NCBI RefSeq assembly: GCF_010119935.1
Contig: NZ_CP048209.1
Location: 4,033,001 to 4,097,000 of the forward strand
Reading direction: 5' to 3'
Origin: Paenibacillus lycopersici
GTDB lineage: Bacteria > Bacillota > Bacilli > Paenibacillales > Paenibacillaceae
DNA length: 64,000 nt
Below, one piece after another: positions 55,932-64,000 of the stretch. Position 1 is the stretch's first letter. Each line of letters starts with the position of its first letter. The notes beneath the pieces were generated by a model. The model searched no databases. It saw only the letters and a list, made by a program, of their open reading frames with translations, and was not told the DNA's origin. The translations under genes were made by a program, and so were the position numbers.

Positions 55932-56240
55932 TTACTCCCGCTTCATCGGTCCATGGTGGATGACGACGCCAGGCGGCGCATGCTGCGTGAGCAGATGGAT
56001 CATGTTGATCCTTCCTGCCGGACTCGAGGTATGAAAAAAACATTCGCGCGGATAGCGCCCGCTGTCCACGATGTATTGCACGACGGCCAGCCCGTTCGGC
56101 TGCCCCCATCCGAGCTCGTAATCCAGCGAAAGCACGCCGACCTCCTCATGCTCCAGCAGCAGCTTGCATTCCTCCGCCGATTTCGCAAGGACGAATCCTT
56201 GCGGGCATGGCCGGTAATCATCCAGATAGACATTGATCAT
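55932..56240 (-). CDS. Small receiver-like protein
   Basis: 102 residues with receiver-like order of strands: MINVYLDDYRPCP (acidic pair, residues 7-8), SLDYELGWGQPNGLAVVQYI (Asp in the phospho-acceptor position), FFHTSSPAG (Thr/Ser position), and a terminal basic strand, but without the usual Lys-Pro pair. The pattern is like the 'cyclic-phosphate processing' receiver group rather than a normal response regulator. The ABC ATPase start is 19 bases after its stop; nfo lies 9 bases upstream. Function unknown. Confidence 0.7.
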   Translation of the reverse strand: MINVYLDDYRPCPQGFVLAKSAEECKLLLEHEEVGVLSLDYELGWGQPNGLAVVQYIVDSGRYPRECFFHTSSPAGRINMIHLLTQHAPPGVVIHHGPMKRE

Positions 56241-56248
56241 GCGGCTGT

Positions 56249-57079
56249 TCAGCCTCCCATACGCCGAATAAGCGCCAATTGTCCCTTATGCGTGCCGTCG
56301 TTCCCCGAAGGCGTTTCCAATACGAACGGCGTATCCGCGAGCAACGGATGCCGCAGAAGCCATGTTAAGCCAGGTTCCCCGATGTGCCCTTCCCCGATGA
56401 CGGCATGCCTGTCCTTCTTCCCGCCGCTCGGATACACGGAATCGTTCAAATGAACGGCGGCAAGATGCCGGGTGACGCCGAGCTCCGCCGCTTTCACCAG
56501 CCACGGCGCATCCGGGCTTCCGTCCCAGACGCCGCTCGCGAACAAATGGCAGGTATCGAGGCAGAAGCCGATCTTGTCCGCGTCGGCGCACAAGCCGCGG
56601 ATTTGCGCTAGCTCTTCCATCGTCGTGCCCATGAACGTATGCTCGCCGGACTGGTTCTCGATCAGCAGCTTCGCTTTGCCGTTCCACTGCCGCGTGACCG
56701 CGCTCAGCGTAACGACCGCATTGCGATAGCCTTCTAGAGGATCCGGTCCTTTGTAGACGCCGAAATGAACGACGACGCCGAGCGATCCGCACGCTTCGGC
56801 GATGTCGAGATCGTTAAGCAGCGACAGGACGGTTCGCGCCCGATGCTCGGCATCCTCCGCGGCGACGTTCGTCGGGTATGGAGAATGCGCGATCGACACG
56901 ATGCCGTGCTCTTCGCAATACGCCGCGCAGCGTTGAGCCTCCGCGCGGTCGAATGACTTGACCGTCAGGCTGCGCGGGTTCTTAGGGAAGTACTGGTAGG
57001 CTTGTGCGCCGTATGCGGCCGCTCTTCTCGCCGCTTCGCGATAGCCTCCCCGCGTGGACACGTGAACGCCGGCCCGCAT
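56249..57079 (-). CDS. nfo: Endonuclease IV
   Basis: 276 residues. AP endonuclease cutting 5' to abasic sites in base excision repair. Zinc-ligand motifs are visible: VVVHFGVYKG, LLIENQSG, IGFCLDTCHLFASG, AVHLNDSVYPSGGKKDRHAVIGEGHIGEPG and FVLETPSG. Short for the family but complete in its motifs. Seven bases separate it from the Fpg/Nei gene, suggesting one operon for base excision repair. Confidence 0.92.
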   Translation of the reverse strand: MRAGVHVSTRGGYREAARRAAAYGAQAYQYFPKNPRSLTVKSFDRAEAQRCAAYCEEHGIVSIAHSPYPTNVAAEDAEHRARTVLSLLNDLDIAEACGSLGVVVHFGVYKGPDPLEGYRNAVVTLSAVTRQWNGKAKLLIENQSGEHTFMGTTMEELAQIRGLCADADKIGFCLDTCHLFASGVWDGSPDAPWLVKAAELGVTRHLAAVHLNDSVYPSGGKKDRHAVIGEGHIGEPGLTWLLRHPLLADTPFVLETPSGNDGTHKGQLALIRRMGG

Positions 57080-57085
57080 GCGCGA

Positions 57086-57928
57086 TCACCGTTCCTTCTG
57101 GCAGGATGGGCAATAGAACAATTTGCGTCCGTTCAGCTCCGTCTGCACGATCGTATCGCCGCAGCGCAGGCAGCTCTCGCCGCCGCGGTCGTATACGCGG
57201 CAGCGGTCGTTATAGCCGCCCGTCAACGTATCGTCGCCCGTCAGCGGAAGCTCCATATATCCGCCGTGCGCCAGCGCGTCCTCCAGCACCGTATGCATGG
57301 CAGTATACATCCGCTCCCACGAATCCGGCTCGATAACCGACAGCTTCGCATCGGGACGAATTTCGGCTTCGAACGCGATTTCGTCGGCGTAGCAATTGCC
57401 GATGCCGGCGATGACATGCTGGTCGACGAACGCGTTCTTGAACGAACCGCGCTTGCCCTTGAACCGTGCCTTGAACGCTTCGAGCGTCAACCTCGGATCG
57501 AACGGCTCCGGCCCGAGTGCCGCAAGCTGCGCGTTCGCCTCCTTCACGGTCAACAAGTGAAGATAGCCGAGCCTGAGGCCGATGAAGCACAGGTCGCCCC
57601 CCGGGAAGCCAAGCGTCACCTGAACGCTGCGCTCCGGCCGTTCGTACGGCAGTCCTTCCGGCGTCAGCAGCGTATGGGATTCATATCGAATCAGGCCGCC
57701 CAGCATCAGATGCAGGAGCAGCCGTTTGCCGTTATCGAGATGGAAGAGAATCATTTTGCCGCGACGCTCCACGAACCATACGACGCGGCCGACAAGCTCC
57801 CGCTCGAATGTTTCTACCGGCACATTGATGGATTTCTCCCGAGTCACGAGCACTTTCGTAATCGGCTGGCCGGCGATGCGTTCCGCCAGCAGCCTGCGGT
57901 AATGTTCCATTTCCGGATATTCCGGCAT
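57086..57928 (-). CDS. Fpg/Nei-family DNA glycosylase
   Basis: 280 residues. N-terminal catalytic Pro-Glu (MPEYPEMEHYRRLL), beta-hairpin lysine region, helix-two-turn-helix GSFKNAFVDQHVIAGIGNCYADEIAF (about 155-180), and a zinc finger CLRCGDTIVQTELNGRKLFYCPSC at the end. Removes oxidised bases and nicks the site; the product is handled by endonuclease IV, encoded next. The wording PEYPEMEH differs from classic MutM (PELPEVE), so a Nei-like substrate range is possible. Confidence 0.9.
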   Translation of the reverse strand: MPEYPEMEHYRRLLAERIAGQPITKVLVTREKSINVPVETFERELVGRVVWFVERRGKMILFHLDNGKRLLLHLMLGGLIRYESHTLLTPEGLPYERPERSVQVTLGFPGGDLCFIGLRLGYLHLLTVKEANAQLAALGPEPFDPRLTLEAFKARFKGKRGSFKNAFVDQHVIAGIGNCYADEIAFEAEIRPDAKLSVIEPDSWERMYTAMHTVLEDALAHGGYMELPLTGDDTLTGGYNDRCRVYDRGGESCLRCGDTIVQTELNGRKLFYCPSCQKER

Positions 57929-57944
57929 GCGTGCAACTTCCTTC

Positions 57945-58772
57945 CTATCGGCGCTGTCTTTGTTCGGTCAGCTTGTTGTCCAGCCACTCCCGCAAACCGT
58001 GCAGATCGGCGATGACCTCGTCGGCCTCGCAGCCCGCCGATTCGAGCAGCTCAGTATAATTGTCGCCTGTTGCCAGCCCGGTTAATACCAGCACCGACGG
58101 ACAATTTACGGCTTGTCCCGCCGCGATATCCGTCGCCGGGTTATCGCCGACTACCCAGGTCTCCTCCGGCGCCAGTCCGAGCCGTTTCAAGGCGAAGCGC
58201 ATCTGAATGGCGGAAGGCTTGCCGATCACGACCGGCTTGACGCCGGAAGCCGCTTGAATGAAGGCGGAGATCGATCCTGCGCCGGGAACGAGCCCGTTGT
58301 CCGACGGCAGCAGCAAATCGGGATTGGTCAATATGTAAGCCGCGCCGCCCCGGATATGCCGGACGGCGTCGGCAGCTTTGTCGTACGTCAGCGAACGGTC
58401 GATGCCCTGCACGACAAGCTCCGGATTCTCGTCGACAAGCTGCAGCCCCGCTTCGAGCAGCGCAGCCCTGAGTCCGGATTCGCCGACGACATGCACGCGC
58501 GCCCCGGGATTGCGTTCCGCGATATAAGCGGCCGCCGCTTGCGCAGACGTGCATACGTCATCGGCAGCGGCCGGGATGCCCATCCCGTTCAGCCGCTCCG
58601 CGACCGTCTCCGGCGCAGCCGACGAATTGTTCGTTACGAATAAATAGCGGAGCTCCTCTTCGCGCAGCATGCGTATGAACGCATCCGCACCGGGAATCAT
58701 CCTGCCCCCATGATACAGCGTGCCATCCAGGTCAATCAGCAATCCGCGGAGGTGATTGTCGTTGTTCCCCAT
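57945..58772 (-). CDS. HAD-IIA family phosphatase (NagD/YutF-like)
   Basis: 275 residues. Motif I LLIDLDGTLYHG (residues 11-22), motif II FVTNNSSA, Lys in VVIGKPS, motif IV WVVGDNPATDIAAGQ. The cap domain is of the IIA type. The start is the ATG at 58772, eight bases after AAGGGG and overlapping the mrfB stop region; the GTG nine bases upstream is too close. Substrate unknown (nucleotide or sugar phosphate). Confidence 0.88.
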   Translation of the reverse strand: MGNNDNHLRGLLIDLDGTLYHGGRMIPGADAFIRMLREEELRYLFVTNNSSAAPETVAERLNGMGIPAAADDVCTSAQAAAAYIAERNPGARVHVVGESGLRAALLEAGLQLVDENPELVVQGIDRSLTYDKAADAVRHIRGGAAYILTNPDLLLPSDNGLVPGAGSISAFIQAASGVKPVVIGKPSAIQMRFALKRLGLAPEETWVVGDNPATDIAAGQAVNCPSVLVLTGLATGDNYTELLESAGCEADEVIADLHGLREWLDNKLTEQRQRR

Positions 58773-58777
58773 GTCGC

Positions 58778-60289
58778 TCACCCCTTCGATCGTTTCAGCT
58801 GCAGTCGGTTGATCCGTTTGCGTATGACATCGAGTTCGGCTCTGCGCTTCCCGTCCATGCGCAAGCCCGCGTGCCGCATGGCCGCCAGCTCGAATGCCTG
58901 CTCGGCAAGCTGCAGCGCCTGCTCGAGCTCTTTGGTCCTATGCTCATAATACATGGCAAGCTCGATATGGGCCTCGTAGCCCGGTCTTGCCGTCTCGCTC
59001 GCCAACAAAACAGCCTTCTGCCACAATAACACAGCCCGATGCCAATTTCCACATTTCTTGTCGCGTTCCGCCAGCAGGCACAGGCTCTTGAAGGTTGGTC
59101 GCGGATGAACCGCAAACCGCGCGTACAGCGGCTCGGCCAGGTCGGTTCTCCCCATGCGCTCCAGCCACAATCCCGTGCGGAGCAGCTCCTCGGCTTCTTC
59201 GGGGAGCGGCAGCCGCGACCCTACCCCGCCCGCGAGAAAATGCCCGAATCGGATCGCAAGCGCTGCCAGCGAAAGCATGTCGATTTCGTTATGCCTGAAC
59301 ACGCCGTGCAGCGGCTCCGGGTTCCCGTCAGCCAGGTATTGAAAATAGATCGCCGGCGCGAGCGAGCCCGGCACGTCGTCGTTCCGTTTGATGCCGAGCC
59401 GTTCCTCCTCCACATGGCTGAGCTTGCAGGAAACGAGCGTATTGCGCCAAACGGACCGGGACGGATGCAGCAAATCGATATGAACCGGCTGCCAGTCGAA
59501 CGATCGATACCCGTGCAGCACGAACCGATTGTAGAGCACCGGGCAGTCGAACGTGCGGCCGTTATACGTCACGAGATGCGTGAAGCGCGGAAGAAGCGCG
59601 CTCAAATAGCCGATCATCGCCCGCTCCTCCGCCGGATGCCGGATCAGAATTTGCTCGACGACGAACGTCTCCTCCTGCATGTAAGCCAGCCCGACCATGA
59701 ACGGCACGTTGCCCGCGCCGACGCCAAGCCCCGTCGTCTCCAGGTCGAGGAAGAGCATGTTCATGCCTTCGCGAACGGCTCTATCGCCGGATACGCGGCC
59801 GGCCTCGACGCCTTTGCTTTGCTTGGCGTTCGCCTCGTCGAATGCTGACAGCGCAGGCTGCGCCTCAAGCAGCTCCTCCAGCGCATGCGCGCCATGACGG
59901 TGCGCTAACGGATAGCGGCATTCCCGAATGAGCAAATCGCCTTCCGGCGTCCGCACGAGCCGTACCCCGATCTCGCCCCATGCCGGCTCCAGCACATCCT
60001 CTCGCTCGTCGCTGCCGGCTAGGTCGACGGAGGCGGACATATCGCCGGCGAACGCGCCAGCGCCTTCGCCAACAGGCGAGTCGGCGGTTGCGCTTTCGAT
60101 GGCTTGTACTTGCTGTGCCTGCGGTTCAACGACGACTCTAGCTCCGCTCATGCTTACGCCCGTTGCTGCGCCGCCGTCCGCGCCCGCCTCGGCTGCCTGG
60201 GCAGGCGTCTCGACCATGCCCGCCAACCGCTCCGCCTGCGCGGCTTGCGCGCTGCGCAGGCGCAGCAGCTTGTCTCTCAGCCCGCTCAT
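58778..60289 (-). CDS. mrfB: MrfB (YprB) DEDD exonuclease
   Basis: 503 residues from the ATG at 60289, chosen because MSGLRDKLLRLRSAQ matches the expected YprB beginning. A DnaQ/RNase H-like exonuclease core shows FLDLETTGLGVG (Asp-x-Glu, about residue 190), VTYNGRTFDCPVL (about 245) and HNEIDMLSLAAL (about 340). TPR-like helices follow. The Bacillus pair MrfA-MrfB is known to repair mitomycin-C adducts. The Ala/Gly-rich insert (residues 25-110) makes it longer than the Bacillus protein. Directly downstream of mrfA. Confidence 0.88.
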   Translation of the reverse strand: MSGLRDKLLRLRSAQAAQAERLAGMVETPAQAAEAGADGGAATGVSMSGARVVVEPQAQQVQAIESATADSPVGEGAGAFAGDMSASVDLAGSDEREDVLEPAWGEIGVRLVRTPEGDLLIRECRYPLAHRHGAHALEELLEAQPALSAFDEANAKQSKGVEAGRVSGDRAVREGMNMLFLDLETTGLGVGAGNVPFMVGLAYMQEETFVVEQILIRHPAEERAMIGYLSALLPRFTHLVTYNGRTFDCPVLYNRFVLHGYRSFDWQPVHIDLLHPSRSVWRNTLVSCKLSHVEEERLGIKRNDDVPGSLAPAIYFQYLADGNPEPLHGVFRHNEIDMLSLAALAIRFGHFLAGGVGSRLPLPEEAEELLRTGLWLERMGRTDLAEPLYARFAVHPRPTFKSLCLLAERDKKCGNWHRAVLLWQKAVLLASETARPGYEAHIELAMYYEHRTKELEQALQLAEQAFELAAMRHAGLRMDGKRRAELDVIRKRINRLQLKRSKG

Positions 60290-60379
60290 CGCGGATTGCC
60301 TGCCTTCCGCGCGGGGCGGAACGGCTGCGTACTGACCGGAAGCTCGCATGGATGATAGACGAATGCAAGACGCGGCATA

Positions 60380-62629
60380 CTACAATCCCTCCAATAACTG
60401 CAAACTCTTCTTCTTCGCGTTCATGCCCTCGATTTCCGAGCTGATGCATGACGGGCAGCCGTCTTCGCACGGGCATCTGCGGATCAAGTCGATCGCGGCC
60501 GCTTTGACCTCGTCGAACCGTTTGTAGACATCGTCGGCCAGACCGATCCCGCCCGGATAATGGTCATAGATGAAAATCGTCGGCAGCCCCGTGTGGTTCG
60601 CCTTGATTTGCGCGGCTACATGCACGTCGCTGCGGTCGCACATGACGAGCACCGGCACGATGTGGTTCATGACGTTGGCGATGCCGAGGAGCAGCTGCTC
60701 CAGCGTCTTCGTGCCGATCGCCGGGTCGACTTCCTTCAGCTCGAGCCAGGTTGCGCTCGTATGGAGCTCCTCCTCCGGCAGATGGATCGGCCCCGACCCG
60801 ATATTTTCGAACGTGGACAGCTTGATTTTCTTGAAAATCGTCGGTATCGCGTTGACCGTCACGTCGCCGTAATGGATGGCGGCGTAGTCCCTGTCCCTGG
60901 TGCGGTCGATTTCCAGGACCTTGAGCTGCACCGCCAGGTTCGCGTCCGTATAATATTCGACGTCCACTTCGCGCACATACGCTTTCTTATGTTCCCAATC
61001 GAGCTTCTCGACCTGGTACTGAACGCCCTGATGGAGATAGATCGCTTCGTCGTGCAGCAGCGTCATGGCGCTGAAGCGGTCCATTTCGCCGATGATGCCG
61101 ACGTTGCCGGTCTGCGTCTGATCGACGATGACGACGTTCTCCTGCGAAGCGGAGCGCAGGCTGATGTTGCTCGCGGGGAACGCCAGGTTCGCCCAATAGA
61201 ACGTGTCCTTATTCTTGTTCAGCACCCGCTCCTCGACCAGATACTCCATAATGTCCGCCACGTCGAGCGGACCGAATTGTTCCGTTTCCTTGAACGGCAG
61301 CTCGTAGGCCGCGCATTTGAGATGATCGACGAGAATGATCAGGTTCTCCGGGTTGATCCGCGCGTATTCCGGCGAACGCTCGAAGAAGTAGTCCGGGTTC
61401 TGTACGATATATTGGTCGATCGGCGTCGAGCCGGCGACCATGACGATCAGCGCCTCGCCGTGCCGCCTGCCCGCCCGGCCCGCCTGCTGCCACGTGCTGG
61501 CAATGCTGCCGGGATAACCGGTCATGATGCATACCTGCAGCTGCCCGATATCGACGCCAAGCTCCAGCGCGTTCGTGCTGACGACGCCCAGAATATCGCC
61601 GTTTCGCAGCCCTTTCTCGATTTCCCGGCGCTGCGCCGGGAGGTAGCCCCCGCGATAGCCGCGAATGGATTTCGTCCCTATTTCGTTCCGCACCAAATCT
61701 TGTATATGGCTCAAAATGACTTCGACGCGCACCCGGCTGCGGGCAAACACGATCGTCTGGATTTTGTTCCGCAGAAAATCGCGCGCCAGCTGGTTGACTT
61801 CGGCCGTTGCGCTCTTGCGGATGTTAAGCGGCTTGTTGACGATCGGCGGATTGTAGAACGCAAAATGCTTCCTCCCGCTCGGCGCGCCGTTGTCGTCGAC
61901 CAGCCGCATCGGACTGCCCGTGAGCTGCTCGGCCAACGCCCGCGGGTTGGCGATCGTCGCCGACGTGCAGATGAAGACGGGGTTGCTGCCGTAGAAATTG
62001 CAGATCCGTCTCAACCGCCGCAAGACGTTGGCGACATGGCTGCCGAATACGCCGCGGTAGGTATGCAGCTCGTCGATGACGATGAACTTCAAATTCTCGA
62101 ACAGGCTCACCCATTTGGTATGATGAGGCAAAATCGCCGAGTGCAGCATGTCGGGATTCGTAATGACGATGTGGCCTGCTTTGCGTACGACTTGACGGAT
62201 CGCCGGCGACGTATCGCCGTCGTAGGTGTAGCTTTTGATATCGATGCCCATTTCGGCGATGATTTCGTTGAGCTCGCTCTTCTGGTCTTGGGCCAGCGCC
62301 TTCGTCGGGAAGATATAGAGCGCCCGGCTCGTGCTGTCCGCGGCGATTGCCTGCAGCACCGGCAAATTGTAGCACATCGTCTTGCCGGACGCCGTCGGCG
62401 TGACGGCGACGATGTTCTCGCCCTTGCCGACCGCTTCGTAGGCGGAATGCTGGTGCGTATACAGCTCGTTAATGCCCCTTCTCGCGAGCGCCTCCCGGAT
62501 ACGGGGATCGACGCTTTCCGGCATGGGCTTCGTCTTCGCTTCTTTCGGATTTATTTCATGCCAGTGGATGACGTTCTCGTTGTTGCGCAGGTCGTCGATC
62601 AGTTCCGGCAGCGATTTCTTTTTGAACAT
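60380..62629 (-). CDS. mrfA: MrfA (YprA) DEAD/DEAH-box helicase
   Basis: 749 residues from the ATG at 62629. Motifs: Walker A TPTASGKTMCY (about residue 85), DEAH-type VIDELHTYRG (about 185), SATIANP, and QQAGRAGRRHG (about 400). The C-terminal DUF1998-like domain has four cysteines (RCPCEDGCPSCIS) that bind zinc. Unwinds DNA with MrfB at interstrand crosslinks or mitomycin adducts. A near-consensus LexA site lies in its promoter. Confidence 0.9.
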   Translation of the reverse strand: MFKKKSLPELIDDLRNNENVIHWHEINPKEAKTKPMPESVDPRIREALARRGINELYTHQHSAYEAVGKGENIVAVTPTASGKTMCYNLPVLQAIAADSTSRALYIFPTKALAQDQKSELNEIIAEMGIDIKSYTYDGDTSPAIRQVVRKAGHIVITNPDMLHSAILPHHTKWVSLFENLKFIVIDELHTYRGVFGSHVANVLRRLRRICNFYGSNPVFICTSATIANPRALAEQLTGSPMRLVDDNGAPSGRKHFAFYNPPIVNKPLNIRKSATAEVNQLARDFLRNKIQTIVFARSRVRVEVILSHIQDLVRNEIGTKSIRGYRGGYLPAQRREIEKGLRNGDILGVVSTNALELGVDIGQLQVCIMTGYPGSIASTWQQAGRAGRRHGEALIVMVAGSTPIDQYIVQNPDYFFERSPEYARINPENLIILVDHLKCAAYELPFKETEQFGPLDVADIMEYLVEERVLNKNKDTFYWANLAFPASNISLRSASQENVVIVDQTQTGNVGIIGEMDRFSAMTLLHDEAIYLHQGVQYQVEKLDWEHKKAYVREVDVEYYTDANLAVQLKVLEIDRTRDRDYAAIHYGDVTVNAIPTIFKKIKLSTFENIGSGPIHLPEEELHTSATWLELKEVDPAIGTKTLEQLLLGIANVMNHIVPVLVMCDRSDVHVAAQIKANHTGLPTIFIYDHYPGGIGLADDVYKRFDEVKAAAIDLIRRCPCEDGCPSCISSEIEGMNAKKKSLQLLEGL

Positions 62630-62654
62630 GGACGGCTCACCTCTTATATGCACC

Positions 62655-62683
62655 ATTTTAGCGAATATCTGTTCGCTTGGCTA
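62655..62683 (-). promoter_or_regulatory. Promoter of mrfAB with a LexA-like box
   Basis: Minus-strand -35 TAGCCA (62678-62683), 17-base spacer, -10 TAAAAT (62655-62660). The spacer contains CGAACAGATATTCG (62662-62675), one mismatch from the Bacillus LexA consensus CGAACRNRYGTTYG. The box has the same position relative to -35 and -10 as in the promoter at 26549-26577. Confidence 0.65.
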
Positions 62684-62703
62684 GAGTCTCGTCCGCCTCC
62701 ATT

Positions 62704-62807
62704 ACCCCTAACCTTCTCATAACCTAAAGGGGTTCAGTTCAAAAGGCGTTTCACAACCCCCTAAATCCCCCTTCTCTTAAGGGGGACCCCAGGAGCTCCG
62801 CCCCTGG
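62704..62807. repeat. GC-rich hairpin cluster
   Basis: Three adjacent inverted repeats: ACCCCT/AGGGGT (62704-62732), TCCCCCTT/TTAAGGGGGA (62766-62786), and CCAGG/CCTGG (62789-62807). The rest of the gap up to 62948 shows no gene or other signal I can support. The text pattern is like dispersed intergenic repeats found in some Firmicutes, which I cannot check here. Confidence 0.5.
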
Positions 62808-62948
62808 ACCCGGATGGAGCGTGCCTTCCCCTTGGGCCGTCTTCGAAGTTTCCTTCAGCGTCGGCTCGTTTTCGTCCGCTGGCGCGGACACACTTTTCAG
62901 GCGGCGATCTTCCTAGGCTTAATGCCCAAACTTACTTTTAACGAAAAT

Positions 62949-62998
62949 AGACCCTCAAGGAAAGTTCGGCGGAATTTCGCCTCTTTCCTCAGGGTCTT
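62949..62998 (-). terminator. Terminator of the metal-dependent hydrolase gene
   Basis: AGACCCT-AAGGAAAG pairs with CTTTCCT-AGGGTCT around an inner GGCGGAATTTCGCC, followed by ATTTTCG on the minus strand. Confidence 0.8.
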
Positions 62999-63011
62999 AG
63001 CTGCGGTCCGA

Positions 63012-63986
63012 TTACACGAACGGCGGCTCCCACGACTTCTTGTTCCAGGCCAGCCGGTCGCTGAGCACGTTCAGGTTCCGGTCCAGCGTTACCGCTGCGC
63101 TGAACGGCATCCGGCGATGATGCCAGAAGCGCACGTCGCTCCACGTCACGAGATAGCCGTCGACCAAATCCTGCACGTTCACGTGGATTCGATCGGAGAA
63201 GCGATGGAACGCGCGCACGCCTTCGCTGGCCATCGTCGCTTTCGCCGCTTCCGTCAAGCTGTCCGGCTTAGCTTTCGGGAGGTACGCCGCTTCGTTGACG
63301 CGGCCGAATTGATAGTAGCCGGTCATGTACTCGTCTCCGCGGTCGATCACGAACTGCCAGGCGGTGCCGAGGAACGTCGGCAGCATCGTCACCTGCGACG
63401 CCTCCGTCCGATAATAGGCGCATAACTTGGCCAGCACCTTGCGGTGCACGACCAGCCGCCAGAGGAGGTACGCGCCGGTCATGGCATAGACGAACTCGAA
63501 TACCGCCGTCGCGCGCGAATAATCGAACAGCCACAGGAGGACGGCCATCCCGTGCGCGGCGAACAAATAAGGATCGAATAGGCACAGCGCGTCGAGATGC
63601 AGCCATTTGCGCGTGAATGGCCGCAGGCATTGTACGCCGTATGCGTTGAACAAATCGAGAATGATGTGGAAGCAGACCGCAATGAACGTCCACAGCATGA
63701 CGGTGCCGCTCCACGCTTGCGCGCCGAACAGCCATGCGATCGGCAAGCCGAGCAAGGGAGCCCAGACGAGCGGCGCAGGCAGCGAATGCGTGATGCCCCG
63801 GTGGTTGCGAATATAAGCATAAGGCCCGCGCAGCCGCATGACGGAATCGAAATCCGGGGCATGGCTGCCAAGCAGCGCGGCCGCGAGAACGGCATGCTGC
63901 AGCTCGGCATGAGCGGCGACGGCAGGGTCCGCAAGGGCCAAACCCGCTAACGTAGCGCCAAACAACAGATGACTTCCGGTATCCAT
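63012..63986 (-). CDS. Membrane-bound metal-dependent hydrolase (YbcI/DUF457 type)
   Basis: 324 residues. Metal-binding motifs of the family are near the start: MDTGSHLLFGATLAG (His-6), GSHAPDFDSVMRL (His and Asp, about residue 42), NHRGITHSLPAPL (two His, about residue 65), and FHIILDLFNAYG. Four hydrophobic segments in the first 190 residues place it in the membrane. A soluble C-terminal domain of about 120 residues follows. The start is at the edge of the window. Related proteins affect envelope stress responses; the substrate is unknown. Confidence 0.85.
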   Translation of the reverse strand: MDTGSHLLFGATLAGLALADPAVAAHAELQHAVLAAALLGSHAPDFDSVMRLRGPYAYIRNHRGITHSLPAPLVWAPLLGLPIAWLFGAQAWSGTVMLWTFIAVCFHIILDLFNAYGVQCLRPFTRKWLHLDALCLFDPYLFAAHGMAVLLWLFDYSRATAVFEFVYAMTGAYLLWRLVVHRKVLAKLCAYYRTEASQVTMLPTFLGTAWQFVIDRGDEYMTGYYQFGRVNEAAYLPKAKPDSLTEAAKATMASEGVRAFHRFSDRIHVNVQDLVDGYLVTWSDVRFWHHRRMPFSAAVTLDRNLNVLSDRLAWNKKSWEPPFV

Positions 63987-64000
63987 GTCTCCTCATCCCT

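Noticed and set aside
60560..62722. Plus-strand open frame of 720 codons opposite mrfA
   Set aside because: Antisense shadow with Arg/Asp-rich, low-complexity composition; mrfA motifs are intact on the minus strand.

Overview
The window comes from a GC-rich, spore-forming-type Firmicute, most likely Paenibacillaceae (Paenibacillus or Cohnella). Evidence: bacillithiol disulfide reductase (ypdA), the mitomycin repair pair mrfA/mrfB, a T-box in front of a seryl-tRNA synthetase, strong purine-rich ribosome binding sites, Bacillus-type LexA boxes, and TTG/GTG starts. It looks chromosomal. I see no rRNA, tRNA, CRISPR array, IS transposase or phage module. Most genes lie on the minus strand.

Layout. 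1-7.5 kb: a YVTN beta-propeller protein, small proteins, a MoxR/DUF58/DUF4129 operon and T-box-controlled serS. 7.5-12.7 kb: a zinc-ribbon-like small protein and a two-gene ABC exporter operon preceded by a short leader peptide and an intrinsic terminator (probable ribosome-mediated attenuation). 12.7-18.7 kb: ypdA and a two-gene 2-oxoacid (pyruvate):ferredoxin oxidoreductase. 18.8-28 kb: ChbG-type deacetylase, APH-fold kinase, MOSC protein, amino acid permease, a membrane-anchored receiver protein, a DUF3298-like protein, an orphan ABC ATPase with a GNAT enzyme, a small gene under two LexA boxes, and a HAD hydrolase. 28-36 kb: topB (with an apparent CTG start), a membrane-anchored lysozyme-like protein, gltD, thyA-folA and a thioesterase. 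36-42 kb: the complete pdhABCD operon and an esterase. 42.3-43 kb: a gene-free segment full of repeats. 43-50 kb: LMW tyrosine phosphatase, TRIC channel, a MutS2-like protein without Smr, a candidate structured RNA, a metallo-hydrolase, two GNATs and a nitrilase-family enzyme. 50-54 kb: a two-component system and a Ser/Thr kinase fused to a ParA-like domain. 54-64 kb: an RlmM-like methyltransferase, an ABC ATPase, a receiver-like protein, then a DNA-repair cluster (nfo, Fpg/Nei glycosylase, HAD phosphatase, mrfB, mrfA) and a membrane metal-dependent hydrolase.

The genes combine central carbon flux (two alternative pyruvate-to-acetyl-CoA systems), thymidylate/folate supply, and genome maintenance (TopB, MutS2-like, Nfo, Fpg, MrfAB). 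Two separate promoters, those of the small gene at 26632 and of mrfA, carry a LexA-type box in the same place between the -35 and -10 elements. This suggests both are in the SOS regulon. The observations most worth follow-up are these SOS boxes, the exporter leader-peptide attenuator, the unassigned structured RNA at 46.5-46.7 kb, the kinase/ParA-like fusion, and the repeat-flanked segment at 42.3-43.0 kb.
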